From Isochrysis galbana (Eukaryota; Haptophyta; Isochrysidales; Isochrysidaceae): DNA of 64,000 nucleotides. The DNA is taken from contig CM030936.1 in NCBI GenBank assembly GCA_018136815.1, positions 6,127,505-6,191,504 of the forward strand, in the 5' to 3' direction. The position numbers and the translations under genes are program-made. This document shows positions 10,546 to 21,334 of this stretch, one piece after another. Position 1 is the stretch's first letter; each line of letters opens with the position of its first letter. Below the pieces are notes generated by a model that worked only from the letters and a program-made list of their open reading frames with translations, was not told the origin of the DNA and ran no database searches.

Positions 10546-10949
10546 TATACGTGATACGCCCCTTACTTAGGCACGTATGAACACTTGACACTTGACACAA
10601 ACTGTCGGTAGGCGGACAAGGACAAGGACAGGGGGCAGGGGGGGCGCCAAGTGTTTCGCTAGTTCGGATAGTGGATAGTGGAGTCTGACACTGGTGAACA
10701 ACCGGTGTTTATGTGCCCCGCACGAGGGGGGGGCAGGAGGTGTGTATGCCGGCCGGGGACGGACGCAAATACTATTATGTCACAGACTTGTAGAGGTGTA
10801 GAGTGTAGAGGTCGAGCTTCTCTCAATCAAACGGCTCCCTTGCTATTTATAGAGATAGAGGTTGCGATGCCCACGCTCCGGAGCGCTGAGGAGCTGAATC
10901 CTGTGTGGAAGAGTTGTGTTTTTGGGCTGTGGGCGGCGGGGTGGATGTG

Positions 10950-11125
10950 CGGGGGGGGGGTTGGGGGGCGGGGGGGCGCGGGGGGGGGGGGGGGCGCGGG
11001 AGAAGGGGGGGCGGTGGGGGAGGGGGCGCGGGGGGGCCGGCGGCGGGGGAGGGGGGGGGGGAGGGGGGGGGGGCGCGGGGGGGGGAAGGGGGGCGGAAGG
11101 AGCCGTCTTGGGGGGGGGGGGGGGG
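10950..11125 (+). repeat. G-rich low-complexity block
   Basis: About 175 nt composed almost only of G runs separated by single C or A, ending in a run of 13 or more G. Sits 160 nt upstream of the ATG of the two-TM protein. Open frames through it on either strand (poly-Gly or poly-Pro) are artefacts of composition. Confidence 0.8.
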
Positions 11126-11285
11126 CACTCCTCCACCCATGGACCTGCCGCGCACAGCACAGCGAGGGAAGCCACTCTCGACCAACGGTGAGATAAACAT
11201 GAAAAGGAGGCTCCCTTCGTCTATTCTACCCCCCCCCCTCTTCCTCTCCTCTCTTGCCTCTCTGCTCTTCTCGAGACCTCTCTCG

Positions 11286-14037
11286 ATGGGCCTCAGCTGC
11301 TGCGCGGTCGCCTCCCTCCTCTTCCTGGCGCTGGGCGCGCTGCTGGCGGGCGTCGGCCACTGGGCGTACGCTCAACGGACTCCCAACGGCGAGCTGCCCT
11401 TATGGTACTCGCTGCCCACCTGCCGCGCCCTCGCGGACCTCTCCGTGGGCAGCAGAAGCTTCGACCTCTACCCTCTCGCGCCAGAGGGAGAGGCCGCAGA
11501 GTGCCCCTCGGCCTCCCAGGCTGCGGCAGGGACGCAGAGGATCATGGTGGACCAGAGGGATGGAGTTCGAAAGGGGGTGAGTTGCTGGAGTCTTGCTCGG
11601 GAGGCCTCGGAAGAGGGGAGGCGGGGAAGGGAGGGGAGGAACGAAGAGAAGGCGGGGGTGGGAAAGGAGGACCGGGGGATTACCTCCGCCTGATAGCAGC
11701 TGAGGGAGCGGCTATACTGCTACCTTCGGCTGAGGGCGCGCGACGGATTTGGGCGAACGGGAGGGGGGGGGGGGGGGGTACAAAAGGGTGTGAGTTGCGC
11801 CAGTGGCCGTCGGGAAGAGAGGGGGCCGCTTCTGGGGGAGATGACGGGACGGGTTGGCTCTTTGTGCTCGCCCGAAGGGCCTCGGCGGCTCGGATGCAGA
11901 GAATCATGTTGGATAAGAGGATCATCAAGGCGCTGAGTCGTTGGAGCGGCTTGAGCTGTCTTTGAAGCTCCTACACGAAGCGCGGAGGAGGATAAGAGGA
12001 GGCGGCTGCCTTTACGCGCTGAGGGGGTGGTCACATGCTCCTCAATCTCGTTGGCTGCTCCGGGTGGATGAAAGGGGATGCTCTGACCAAGGGAGTGTAT
12101 TGTTCGAGTGGCTCCTCAAGATGCGAGTGGCTGGTCGATGGGGCAGCAGCGTTCGGGCTCACAGGGGAGGGGGGGGTGCGGTGGGTTGGCGAGCTTGAGC
12201 AGCTAAAGAGGCCATGTGGGAAATTGTTGAAGGGAGGGAACTTGGCAAGCTGGCCGACCGGCGAAGTGGCATGCGGCTATGGAAGGGTAGAAGAGTGAGT
12301 GCCGAAGAGTGCGGAGTAGACGACCAGCAGAGGCTCGCGCGGGTGGAGAGGGGACGGGCAAGATGGGGCGGAGATGAATGATCGGGCAGGCACGCTTAAA
12401 TGGTTTGATGCGCGCCCCGGCCGGCTGGTAGGGAGTGGCCGCCCGGGTAGGCCCAAGAGGCCGCGCAGGCGCGGTATCTCCATAAGCCCGAGCCCGCCTC
12501 CCGGCTGCAGGGCACATACTTCCCCAGCTTCCTCCTCCACTCGGAATCATTCGCCACGCTCTCGATGCGCATCGAGGACCGGCAGGGAAACGTGCTTATG
12601 CCCACCGTCAACCTTGAGCTTGGCCCGCAGGAAGCTGACGGCTACACAGACTACCCGTGGCGTTATCAGTTCCCGAACCCTCCTCCCTCACCCGCTCCCG
12701 GTGTGCCGCCATCGCCGACGCCGCCCAACCTGTCGCCCTTTGTACCCCCGCCGCTGCCGCCACCACCGGTGGGCGTAGCGCCACCACCAGCAAGCCCCGG
12801 CCGCCGGCTTGCCGCCGCCCGGCGCGCCGCCGCCGCCTTCGCGTCAGCGGAAGCTGCCGCCGCCGCCTTCGCCAAGAGGCCTCGCGCCGTGGACGATCTG
12901 GAGCCTATCGTTGCGCCCGAGGAGGAATTCGACCTCGACGGCTGGGAGGCCGACTTTGCTACGCTCGACACGGGCGAAAAGGACGATCAGAGCATGCAAC
13001 TCAGCGAGGCCGAGGGTGAGCAGCAGTTCGGCGCGAGTGTCCGCCGCCGCCGCCGCTCGTCGGGCTTTTCCTCTTCGCGCTTCTCGACGAGTAGCAGCTC
13101 GCGCCGCCGAGCCACGAGCTCCATATCGAGCGCGCCCTCGCCCTCGCGCCCCACCTCTAGCTCCTTCTCGCGCTCCTCGTCCGGCTCCTTCTCGCGCGCC
13201 TCGACACTTTCAAGCGTCGCCCGCCGGCGTAGCTCGCCCATCGTCTCGAGGAGGCGCACCACATCGGGCACCTACTCGTCCACATACTCGTCCGGCGCGA
13301 CCTATTATGGCGGCCGCACCTCCGTTGTAGGGTCAGCGAGGTGGGGCTACAGCACCCCTTACTACTACTACCCCTACTGGGGCTACCCGCTCGGGTCGCC
13401 CTTCCTCTTTAATCCGCTCGGCTACTACTACGGGCCGTGGGGTCCTTACGGGTACCTGTACCTTTACAGCTATCCCTACGCCTACCTGTACGGGCCCGTC
13501 GCGCTCTACACGGGCGCCTCGCTCCTCATCATACGCCGCTCCAACTACATCTGCAGCTGCTGCTCAAGCACGTGTGACAACGGTGACCAACGGCCGGCCG
13601 AGAAGGTGACCCTCGAGGCCGACCAGGACAGGTATGAGATCGATGAGGGCGCGAGCTTCACCGCGCCCACTAGCAGCGAAGACTATCCGCTCTTCATCGT
13701 CGTCTACAACGCCACGGCTTGGGTCGACGTTACCGCCGAGTCGCAGGTGCGTTAGCACTACTCGCCACACGGCGCATTGGACGCACCCGCAGCTCACCTC
13801 CCTCCCTCCCGCCTGCCGCAGCCCGCAATCCAGGGGGGCGTGCCCATCTACATCACCTTCTACACGGACGACGGCAGCGCATACGATAGTGCCGGCGTTG
13901 CGCTCCTCGTCTGCGGTTATCTCATTTTCTCACTGAGCCTCCTCACCATTATATTCTTGGCCTGTCGGGGCCAATTTGCACGGACACCGAGTGTTGCTCG
14001 TCGGGGGAATCTCGTTCCCATGGCGGCGCCCAGATGA
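11286..14037 (+). CDS. Predicted two-TM membrane protein of unknown family, three exons (580 aa)
   Basis: Exons 11286-11576, 12511-13746 and 13822-14037; both introns are GT-AG and phase 0, total 1743 nt. The N-terminus (MGLSCCAVASLLFLALGALL) is a signal anchor or signal peptide. Then come a compact region (GTYFPSFLLHSESFATLSMR), a Pro-rich linker, an Ala-rich stretch, an acidic segment (APEEEFDLDGWEADF), an Arg/Ser-rich low-complexity stretch, and a striking Tyr/Pro/Gly segment (YYYYPYWGYPLGSPF). A Cys cluster (YICSCCSSTC) and a C-terminal helix (VALLVCGYLIFSLSLLTIIF) close the protein. The Tyr-rich hydrophobic part may also insert in the membrane. The 934-nt first intron could hide a further exon. 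No function is inferred. Confidence 0.6.
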
Positions 14038-14409
14038 GCAACCTGCAGTACGTGTCTAAATTCACGTGAGCGCACACGATTGTCCGCGCATGTCCCCCGC
14101 TCCATCCGGCGGTAGAGTGTCGCCAGAACTTGGAGGGCGCGACCGCCCATTTGTGTTCAAGCCGCGTCAACGCGGCCCTTGTTGATGGCCGATCGCCTCG
14201 GAGCTACTCGTCTTTGTCGCCGTGCAGCCGCGCCGCTTCCTGCAATTGCTGCTTTATATGCGGGCTCCGACGGCGGAGCAGCAGTGCTGCATTGATCAGC
14301 AGTATACCCCGGGGCATGGCAGCATGAGGTTGGTTAAGGCCTCGTGAATGTGTGTTTGTCTGTGAGAGTTCGTCTTGTGCGTATGTGCTTTATATGTGCG
14401 TAGCGTTCA

Positions 14410-14760
14410 TCCGGGTGGGATCTGTGTATTTGGTATCTGGCGGTCTGTCTGGCGGGGTCCCCCGGTCCCCCATCCGGATGGATTGTCGAAAACGGGCACG
14501 CGGCGCGCCCGGTCTCGACTTGAAGCTGAGCTTTTCAAGCTTTTGCGATTTTAGATTTTAGCGTCTTATGTCTTTTTTTGATTACGTTTTGTTGTGGGGC
14601 TCAAGGGGGGGGGTCCGGGTCCTACTGGACCCCGGATATGTGCTAGTTGGGTGTATTGGGAACTTTCTACCGTGAAAAATCCTCAAATTTCCTCAATTCT
14701 GAGATGGTCATTTTTTCACCCCTTGTAAAAAAACACTGTTTGCCCGCCCTAGTAGTCGGC
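14410..14760 (+). repeat. Dispersed repeat, + oriented member of an inverted pair
   Basis: Matches the reverse complement of about 20405-20760. Shared blocks include GTATTTGGTATCTGG, CCCCATCCGGATGGAT, TTGATTACGTTTTGTTGTGG, CCCCGGATATGTGCTAGTTG and a tail GGTCATTTTTTCACCCCTT. Divergence and small indels show they are not identical recent copies. No terminal inverted repeats or target duplications were found. Confidence 0.75.
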
Positions 14761-14999
14761 ACTAGCACTAGCACAACTAACTTAGTCTAGAGGCCACGCC
14801 AGGCTCCAGTTACCGTTCGAGAGCGCACCACCCACGGAAAGGCGAACAAGAGGCGAGAAGCAGCCGACGGCGGCGTTCATAAAAATGAGAAGCTCGATCT
14901 AGCCTGTAGGGAGAGTCAGAAGAGGGTTTTCTTTTCCACGGCGCTCGCTCATCTATCTCGCGGTTCTCGCTCCGTACGTTCGCGGGAAGCTGGAGGGAG

Positions 15000-15070
15000 G
15001 TTTCTTCTCTCTCCCCTCCCTCCTCCCCTCTCTCTCTCTCTCCTCTTCTCTCTCTCCCTCTCTCTCTCCC

Positions 15071-15103
<33 letters not shown>

Positions 15104-15210
15104 TCTGCTCTTCCTCTCTCTCCTCCTCTCTCCTCTCCTCCTCCCTCCTTGCTTTCCTGCCCCTCGCTCTCCGCCCCCGCCCCTCCCCCCTCTCTCCCTC
15201 TCCCTCTCCC
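15000..15210 (+). repeat. CT-rich tract with a 30-nt poly-C run
   Basis: Homopyrimidine sequence directly upstream of the HTTM gene start, including 30 uninterrupted C at 15072-15101. Probably 5' UTR or core promoter of that gene, given its position 7-200 nt before the ATG. Confidence 0.7.
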
Positions 15211-15216
15211 TCCTCG

Positions 15217-16824
15217 ATGGATGGACTCGCGCTCTTCACGCTGCTCTACTCGCACTCTCTCTCCCTGCAGCTCGCCAAGCAGCTACACTCCCAAGCGTCT
15301 TACTCGAGTATTCCCCTGCTTCTAGCGACGCTCGGCGCCAACCTCTTCCCCTCTTCCTCTCTCGCTCTCCTCGGCCTCGCCGCCACTGCTCTGCCGCAGC
15401 TCCTCAGTGGAGGGGTCCACTCGAACCATGTGCTGGTGGAAGCAGCGCTCTCGCTCGCCGTACTACTCACCGTGAGGAGAGAGCGGAGCAAGTGGGAGGC
15501 GGCGCTTGCTCGCTGCCTCTGCTGGATGCTCATCGTGCTCTATGCGGCAGCTGGCCTCGCTAAGCTCAACGACGCGTGGTTTGAGCCGGGCAGCTCATGC
15601 TGCGTACAGATGGCTGTGGCCATGCTCGGCAGCTGGAGCGCGCCGCTTGCGCCGCTGCTGGCCACGCTGCCTGTGCTCGCACTCGCCTTCGAGTTTGGCT
15701 TCGCCATCATGCTGCTGCTCGCAATGGCGTGCGAGGCTGCGTCCACGCAGGCAGGACGAGCTGTCGGCCACACCATCCGTCGGATCCTCCTGGTCTCTGG
15801 TGCCATGTTCCATGCGGGCATCGCCCTGCCGCCGCCGCCGCTATCCGTGTACCCCTTCACAATGCTGATGGCACCCTTCTACGCGCTCGGCCTGCTGCCC
15901 GAGGAGGCGGGCGCGGCTGCTCAACGCTTGGTAACGGCTCCCGCCCACGTGCACGCCGGCCTCGCCACGGCCGTCGCAGTGGGCTGCGCCGCGGCATTGC
16001 GCCTTGCAGCGCGCGCCCCTGACCGCTTCGAGTACCCGCCTTACTTTGTGTGGGAGCTGGGTGTGCTTTGGTCGCTCATCGTCTTTTGTGCGCTCGCCCT
16101 CGTCGGCCTCCTACCACGCACCGCCTCAGTGACGCCCAACAATCGTATCTCGGCGAGTGACAATGCGCAGGTGCCATCAATTGTCCATGGGCTGGGAGTG
16201 CTCACTCCGCCAGTTGCCTTAGCAATCATTGCCGCCGGCCCGTATCTCGGCGTCCGTAACCACCCGTCGCTCGCCATGTTCTCCAATCTCGAGATGGGCG
16301 GCGGTGCGTCTAACCATTGGCTGTTTCGCGCGCGTTACCCAACTGGTAGCGGATCGGCGGTCGTCGAGGCATGGAGTGGGGGGTTCGAGTTCTCTTCCGA
16401 CAATGCCATCTTCCTACTGGATACAGACCACCCGCGCCTCCGCCACGTACAGGTCGACCTCGCGCCGCTTCTCCCTAACACCACCCGGGCGCAGCTCGCC
16501 GAGGCCGCGGCTAGCTCGGAGTTTTACATCTCGCCGCCGGCATGGAGGGCAGCCCCCACGGGGCCTTTCGTCCCGGTTGGTGTGCCTGTTGTTGAAGTGC
16601 GTCGCAGGCTCGCGCACGGTGGCGCCATAGGCGCCGATTTCTACGTGCGCTACCGTCGCATGGAGCACGGTGTGCCGAAGGGCAAGGAGCTTGTCTTTCG
16701 AACTGAGGGTGGCGTGCGCACCGCAGATAGTGATGCCGCGCTTGATGAGCCACTATCCCCAATGCGTGCAATGGTGCACCGCTTCCGGCCCTTTGATCAT
16801 GAGCGCATCGTCTGCCGACATTGA
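15217..16824 (+). CDS. HTTM domain (vitamin K-dependent carboxylase-like) membrane protein, 535 aa, single exon
   Basis: One uninterrupted frame from the ATG at 15217, just after a CT tract, to TGA. The first about 290 residues hold roughly seven to nine hydrophobic segments with HTTM-type landmarks (LIVLYAAAGLAKLNDAWF, FHAGIALPPPPLSVYPF). After a further TM segment comes PYLGVRNHPSLAMFSNLEMG and a soluble C-terminal region ending FRPFDHERIVCRH, the conserved PYLGLRTYPS.TMFSNL-type tail of long HTTM proteins. HTTM shares the membrane fold of vitamin K-dependent gamma-carboxylase; substrates are unknown in algae. Full length is typical of the long form. Membrane location is certain, chemistry is not. 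Confidence 0.85.
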   Translation: MDGLALFTLLYSHSLSLQLAKQLHSQASYSSIPLLLATLGANLFPSSSLALLGLAATALPQLLSGGVHSNHVLVEAALSLAVLLTVRRERSKWEAALARCLCWMLIVLYAAAGLAKLNDAWFEPGSSCCVQMAVAMLGSWSAPLAPLLATLPVLALAFEFGFAIMLLLAMACEAASTQAGRAVGHTIRRILLVSGAMFHAGIALPPPPLSVYPFTMLMAPFYALGLLPEEAGAAAQRLVTAPAHVHAGLATAVAVGCAAALRLAARAPDRFEYPPYFVWELGVLWSLIVFCALALVGLLPRTASVTPNNRISASDNAQVPSIVHGLGVLTPPVALAIIAAGPYLGVRNHPSLAMFSNLEMGGGASNHWLFRARYPTGSGSAVVEAWSGGFEFSSDNAIFLLDTDHPRLRHVQVDLAPLLPNTTRAQLAEAAASSEFYISPPAWRAAPTGPFVPVGVPVVEVRRRLAHGGAIGADFYVRYRRMEHGVPKGKELVFRTEGGVRTADSDAALDEPLSPMRAMVHRFRPFDHERIVCRH

Positions 16825-17898
16825 TAACCTTGAACTTGTCAAGCTGAATGCCAACACGGCGCTCGATCAGCCGCTCTCGGCCAAGCACATGATGGTACGT
16901 CGCGTTTGGTCCTCTTTTGTGCTCGAGAGCGCGGTTGCCGGAATGTAAGGCTTGACCGCATTTGTAGTGCAGACGCTCACTTCTCGTGCATTGGTGTGAT
17001 CACTCCTGCGCCCTACTGTCGCGCAAGATGAGATGAGGAGCGAGCTTGGTAGAAAGGATGGGCAACTTCCTTGCAACTTCCTTCTTGTGACACGTTTGCT
17101 GCAACGCCCCTGCCCCTAAGACTTCGGGCAACAATCAACAATGCCAAATGTAATCTTGTAGTTGCGATGTGTGATATAGCAGGGCGCGCACGTGTTCGGC
17201 GAGAGCTTTTCGACTTAGATGTTGCGGCTGCTCACTCATAAATGCCGTCAGCTTGCGTGTGCGATTGTTTGCGGTTGCGCTGGTAAAAACTTCTCGCGCA
17301 TTTGCTGCTTGAGCCAACTCTTATCTCGTATGCGCTAGCGCGCAGCGTGCGCTCCTAATACTGGGGCCCTAGCAGCGTAGCGCGTATGAAGCGCTGTGAC
17401 TTATGTTAGGCACTTTGGCGGCCCCCCAATATCCATACCGCGCACTTGCCTAGCAACGTGCAACGTTGGAGCGCGCGGCGCCACAGCAACGAGGCCATGG
17501 CCACTTGCCGCTAATCGTTTCATCTCAACAGCTACATCTACATGCAGCACAGCTCGACATGCGCATCGCTGTGTAAGACCCCTACCCATACTTCCTAGTT
17601 CCTAGCCTAAGCTTATGCTTATGCAATACATATGAGTGGAGGATAGATTCGTCAACAGCAGCACCACAAGGTGGTTACGGGCCTCGACTGGGAGGTCTTG
17701 CCACTGTAAGAGGCCACGGCTCGGCTCCCATCCAAGGAGTGTTGCAGTGTCGTCGTCGATCAGCTTCAGCGTTGATGGATACTCAGCATATATGGCAAGG
17801 GGAATCTCGTGAAGGAAAAGAAGGATAAAAGAGGGTTTTTGATGGAGTAGATGATCGCTCGCCTTGCGATCTGGAGATTTTCTCGCCCTCCGCCGAGG
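16825..17898. other. Intergenic, convergent 3' ends
   Basis: Lies between the stop of the HTTM gene (+) and the stop of the glycosyltransferase gene (-), so it holds both 3' UTRs. No repeat, RNA gene or coding family seen. Confidence 0.5.
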
Positions 17899-20116
17899 TT
17901 ATCGATGTTCTGTGCCGTCAATCGCGGCAGTGACAAAGGCGCCTCGACCCAACATGAGCTGTACCGCACGTGGTAGTTGGCCCCATTGGGCCGGCGCGAC
18001 ATGTGGAACCGTTACTTGTGCCCCAGAATCGACGGCGCCTTCCATCTCGCCAATCACCGTGGTCGTCTCTCTCGCAGCCGCCGCGGTCTCCTCAACAATT
18101 ACGGACGCATTGGCCTCCGTGTTGTGGGGTGGAGGGGGGGGTGCTCCGCTCGAATCTCGCACTTCTCGTGCCGCGTCACGAGCACGTTGGAGCACGATTT
18201 CGCGCCGGGCGGCGCCGGCGGAAAAGGTAGAGAAAAAGCGATGTCGTTCGGCATCGCTAAAGCCGTGGACGATGGCTGGTGCTCGTGCTCCCGGCTGAAC
18301 ACCTGAGGGGAAATTCTGCGCGAAGAAGCATTGCGCGTTGTTAAAACTTGCCTGCAGCACACCGGTATGGGCATCAGGATTGCCGTGAGACCTTGCGTAC
18401 ACAGATTTCGCACGGTTTGTGCGAGCGCTCCTTCGGCGTGCAAGCAATGAGCTCGCAATGTTCGTGCGAGTGCTGCAGGGACACCGCAGCACACCACACA
18501 TTAGGCATCGCACCTGCAGCCGACCGCTGGCTGCGAGAGCATCAGCTCGCTTGCGATCGCAAGTTGAGCAGCCAAGTGTTCGAATAAACGAGACGTTGTG
18601 CCGTGCAGCACACCCACCAATCATCCAGTCCGATTGCATACATCTGCACGAGACACGACGTTGGAAATGCACTCGAAAAGCAACGGTCCACATGCCGACT
18701 CGCCTCCGCCATGCGCAAACTGTCGTGGGAGAGCGCCACAGCTAGATGGCGCGGATAGGCATGAAAGACCACCCCAATATTCATACCTTCGGTGATAATC
18801 ATCGATGCAGTTGTCAATATCCATCCGCCTTAGAGCGCTCGCCGACAAGACGGAGCCACCGCCGCCGCACGCGAAATCCTGCCGTGGGCACCGGAGAGAA
18901 GGGCATCACTTCTCGCACACCGGCAAGGTCACGGACGCGTGTGCCAGGCTGAAGAGGGAATGGCGGTCGACGATAGTGCCCTCGACGTAGAACGGACAGC
19001 AGTGAGAGAAAGTACGGACTTGCACTCCCGAGCGTTTGAAGGCTTCTGGGGAGGAGACGAAGTCGCCCAGGTAGACGGGCAGCTCCTCATCGAGAAGGGA
19101 GAGCAAGCCACCTGCATGAAGGGCGGTGAGCACAGCGATCGACTACGCGGGCGCTTTAATCTCCACCCAATGCCCGCCAGATGCGCATGCCGCAGTCCTG
19201 AGGGGACCCCTACACTTTGCAGCGCCCGCCCAAGAGCAGACAAGTCTAGGAGCCTGGGCCTGCGCACGCAATCGGCTACTGAAGACAAAGGAGTCGTCAT
19301 CGACCATGACGATCCATAGAAAGTTGCCGTTCTTAAAGCCATTCGACGATTTGATGTGACCCAGTGCCTGGAGAGGAGTCAAACGAAGCGGTAGGCTTGC
19401 GTCTCCGGGGGGGGGCGAGGCCACGCGTGGGCGAGCTGGGCCTACGCGCTCGGCATGCAGCCTCATAGTCACACAAAGGCTCGGGCTTCTGTAGCACACA
19501 CCGGCAAGAAGCGGTATTGCGCTTCGAGGGTCGCCGCGCGGTGAGAGCGGCAGAAGAATCCCGACGAGCTGTTCAACCTCCACTTGAAGCGCTCAGTAAC
19601 AATCGACTCATTGCAGAAACACCTTGCGGGTGGGCGCGCGCCGTGCACGCGTACCACCGGCATGCTCTCCGGGCTGTTCCCCACCTCTTGCTGGATGCTT
19701 CTCGTCTTGTCGCCACCAGCCGCCTCCGCCCCCGACAGGACGGTCTCCGCCCTACCATCGGCAAAGAAGAGGCAGCTAGCCTTTTGCTGCTGGCACCACG
19801 ACTGGTGGGTGAGCGCCGAGCGCGCACGGAAGCGCATCGAGCCCATCACCGCGAATAGGATGTGCGAGAGCATGAGCGGCCGTCGCGTGCCGTGGCGGAG
19901 CGCGTCGTACGGCAGAGTCATGCTCGTGCCCACAGGCGTACACAGCGCACGTCTACCGCAGTCGGCGCAGTCCTCACCATAGTTGCACTCCGGCCGGTCT
20001 CCGTTGACCGCCCCTCTCCCTCCATCGCGGCAGACACCGTCGCGCCGGCACGACTGGCGGCAGACGCGCCGGCAAGTCGAACCGCGTGAGAAGGCGCTGC
20101 CGCCTCGTGAGGGCAT
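17899..20116 (-). CDS. Fringe-like glycosyltransferase with N-terminal algal Cys-rich module, six exons
   Basis: Minus-strand exons 20116-19502, 19367-19268, 19111-19026, 18878-18787, 18643-18514, 18351-17899; all junctions are GT-AG with matching phase, total 1476 nt (491 aa from the ATG at 20116). Near the N-terminus is a Cys module (CRRDGVCRDGG, CNYGEDCADCG) common in algal secreted proteins. The catalytic part shows HILFAVMGSMRFRARSAL, TERFKWRL, then LWIVMVDDDSFVF with the DxD metal/UDP-sugar site, LPVYLGDFVSS, DFACGGGGSVLSASAL and CMQSDWMIGGCA, the order of GT31/fringe-type beta-3 transferases. It probably acts in the Golgi on glycoproteins. No signal anchor is visible after the chosen start, so a first exon upstream may be missing; the frame stays open upstream into repeat DNA. 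Confidence 0.8.
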
Positions 20117-20404
20117 CCGCGAGCGGCGAGAGGAGGCCAGGCGGTGCCCCGCGAGGTGCCACGCCGCCGGCGCCGGCGCCGTCTTCCGTTGGGAGGGGAG
20201 AGGGGAGGGCGGCGGTTCGCTGTGAACTTCACACCTGGTGTGTCGAGGGTGCAGGTGCTTGCGTTCATTGTGGGATGGTGTGACGTAGAATGGATGTGGA
20301 CTTTTTTTGAGACGGTGCACAAGTTTAAGATGTTTTTTTCGACCTCGGGCGAGTTGCCGTCCGACCCTCCAAAATATTGTTTTAGAAGAAGTACTAGGGA
20401 CGTC

Positions 20405-20760
20405 AAACAGCAAACAGTGTTTTTTTATAAGGGGTGAAAAAATGACCATCTCCGAATTGAGGAAATTTAAGGATTTTTTTCGGGAGAAAGTTCCCAATAC
20501 ACCCAACTAGCACATATCCGGGGCCCATTAGGACCCGGAACCCCCCCCCCCCCCTGGCCCCCCACAACCCACAACAAAACGTAATCAAAAACTGACAAAA
20601 TAAGACGCTAAAATCGCAAAAGCTTAAAAAGTAAAAAGCCCAACTCCCAACTTCAAACCGATGCCGGGCGCGCTGCGTGACCGTTTTCGGCGATCCATCC
20701 GGATGGGGGACCCCACCAGATACCAAATACGCATATTCCGCCCGGATGGTCACGCCAATC
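20405..20760 (-). repeat. Dispersed repeat, inverted partner of 14410-14760
   Basis: Reads on the minus strand as the same blocks in the same order as 14410-14760, e.g. CATATCCGGGGCCC and AAACGTAATCAAAAACTGAC on the plus strand here. The pair encloses the HTTM and glycosyltransferase genes. Confidence 0.75.
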
Positions 20761-20939
20761 GGGCAGGCTGCGCGCCGAACCCTCGTCGAAATCACCCCCG
20801 TTGTGTATTACGTTGGTGTGCAACGCCTCCCATGGGCGTGCCCACGGGGCGCGCACCTTGGGGGGCGGGATGTGGGGATTGTGCCATATTGGCTGTGATA
20901 GCGCGCCTTCCCGTGTAAGGGATGACCTCTGGTTCAGGT

Positions 20940-21045
20940 TGCAGGTTGCACTTTCTTTGGGCGTCCCAAGAGGGGCGCGGTGGCGAGGGTGGCCTGGGTC
21001 TCGGGAGCGGTCGCGGCATGCTCCATAGGCCATACGATAACAAGA
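20940..21045 (+). repeat. Short dispersed repeat shared with about 36535-36640
   Basis: GGCGTCCCAAGAGGGGCGC..GGCGAGGGT..CTCGGGAGCGGTCGCGGCATGCTCCATAGG recurs at 36548-36620 with about 85-90 percent identity by eye. It sits directly after the 20405-20760 repeat and may be part of a larger element. Confidence 0.6.
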
Positions 21046-21236
21046 GTTGTTCTTCTAATACATGGTAGTACTCCCACTACCAGACGAGATGGACATCGAG
21101 TATTCGAATCTTCCACTCTGGACTACTATTGTAGAGATGGTGCATGTACTGTAGACGACGGGCCACTCGCGGTGACGTCGGGACGCGTCCCGGCGGGGTG
21201 CGCTCGCCTTCTCCTCTTTTTTTTTCGAGACGAGCG

Positions 21237-21241
21237 CCCTC

Positions 21242-21330
<89 letters not shown>
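21237..21330 (+). repeat. (CT)n microsatellite upstream of the vault-like gene
   Basis: Nearly pure CT dinucleotides with a few CCCT interruptions. A pyrimidine run plus a CAG just before the ATG at 21855 (TTTGCAG|AGATGG) suggests a 5' UTR intron may end there. Confidence 0.7.

Positions 21331-21334
<4 letters not shown>

Larger units (their letters stand above)
9916..11285. other. Intergenic region with palindromic and G-rich repeats
   Basis: Lies between the divergent starts of the RhoGEF (-) and the two-TM protein (+), so it should hold both promoters. It begins with a G/A-rich block (9917-9985, CT-rich on the RhoGEF strand), then mixed sequence, the GTCGAC/GTGTTAC array at 10405-10545 and the G-rich block at 10950-11125. 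No defined promoter motif can be assigned. Confidence 0.5.

Noticed and set aside
11577-12510. Possible extra exon in the first intron of the two-TM protein (a frame near 11890 echoes QRIMVDQRDG)
   Set aside because: Exons 1 and 2 already join in phase 0 with good splice sites; the echo is short and its frame meets stops.
21040-21125. TATTCGAATCTT resembling a tRNA T-loop
   Set aside because: The flanks do not give cloverleaf stems.
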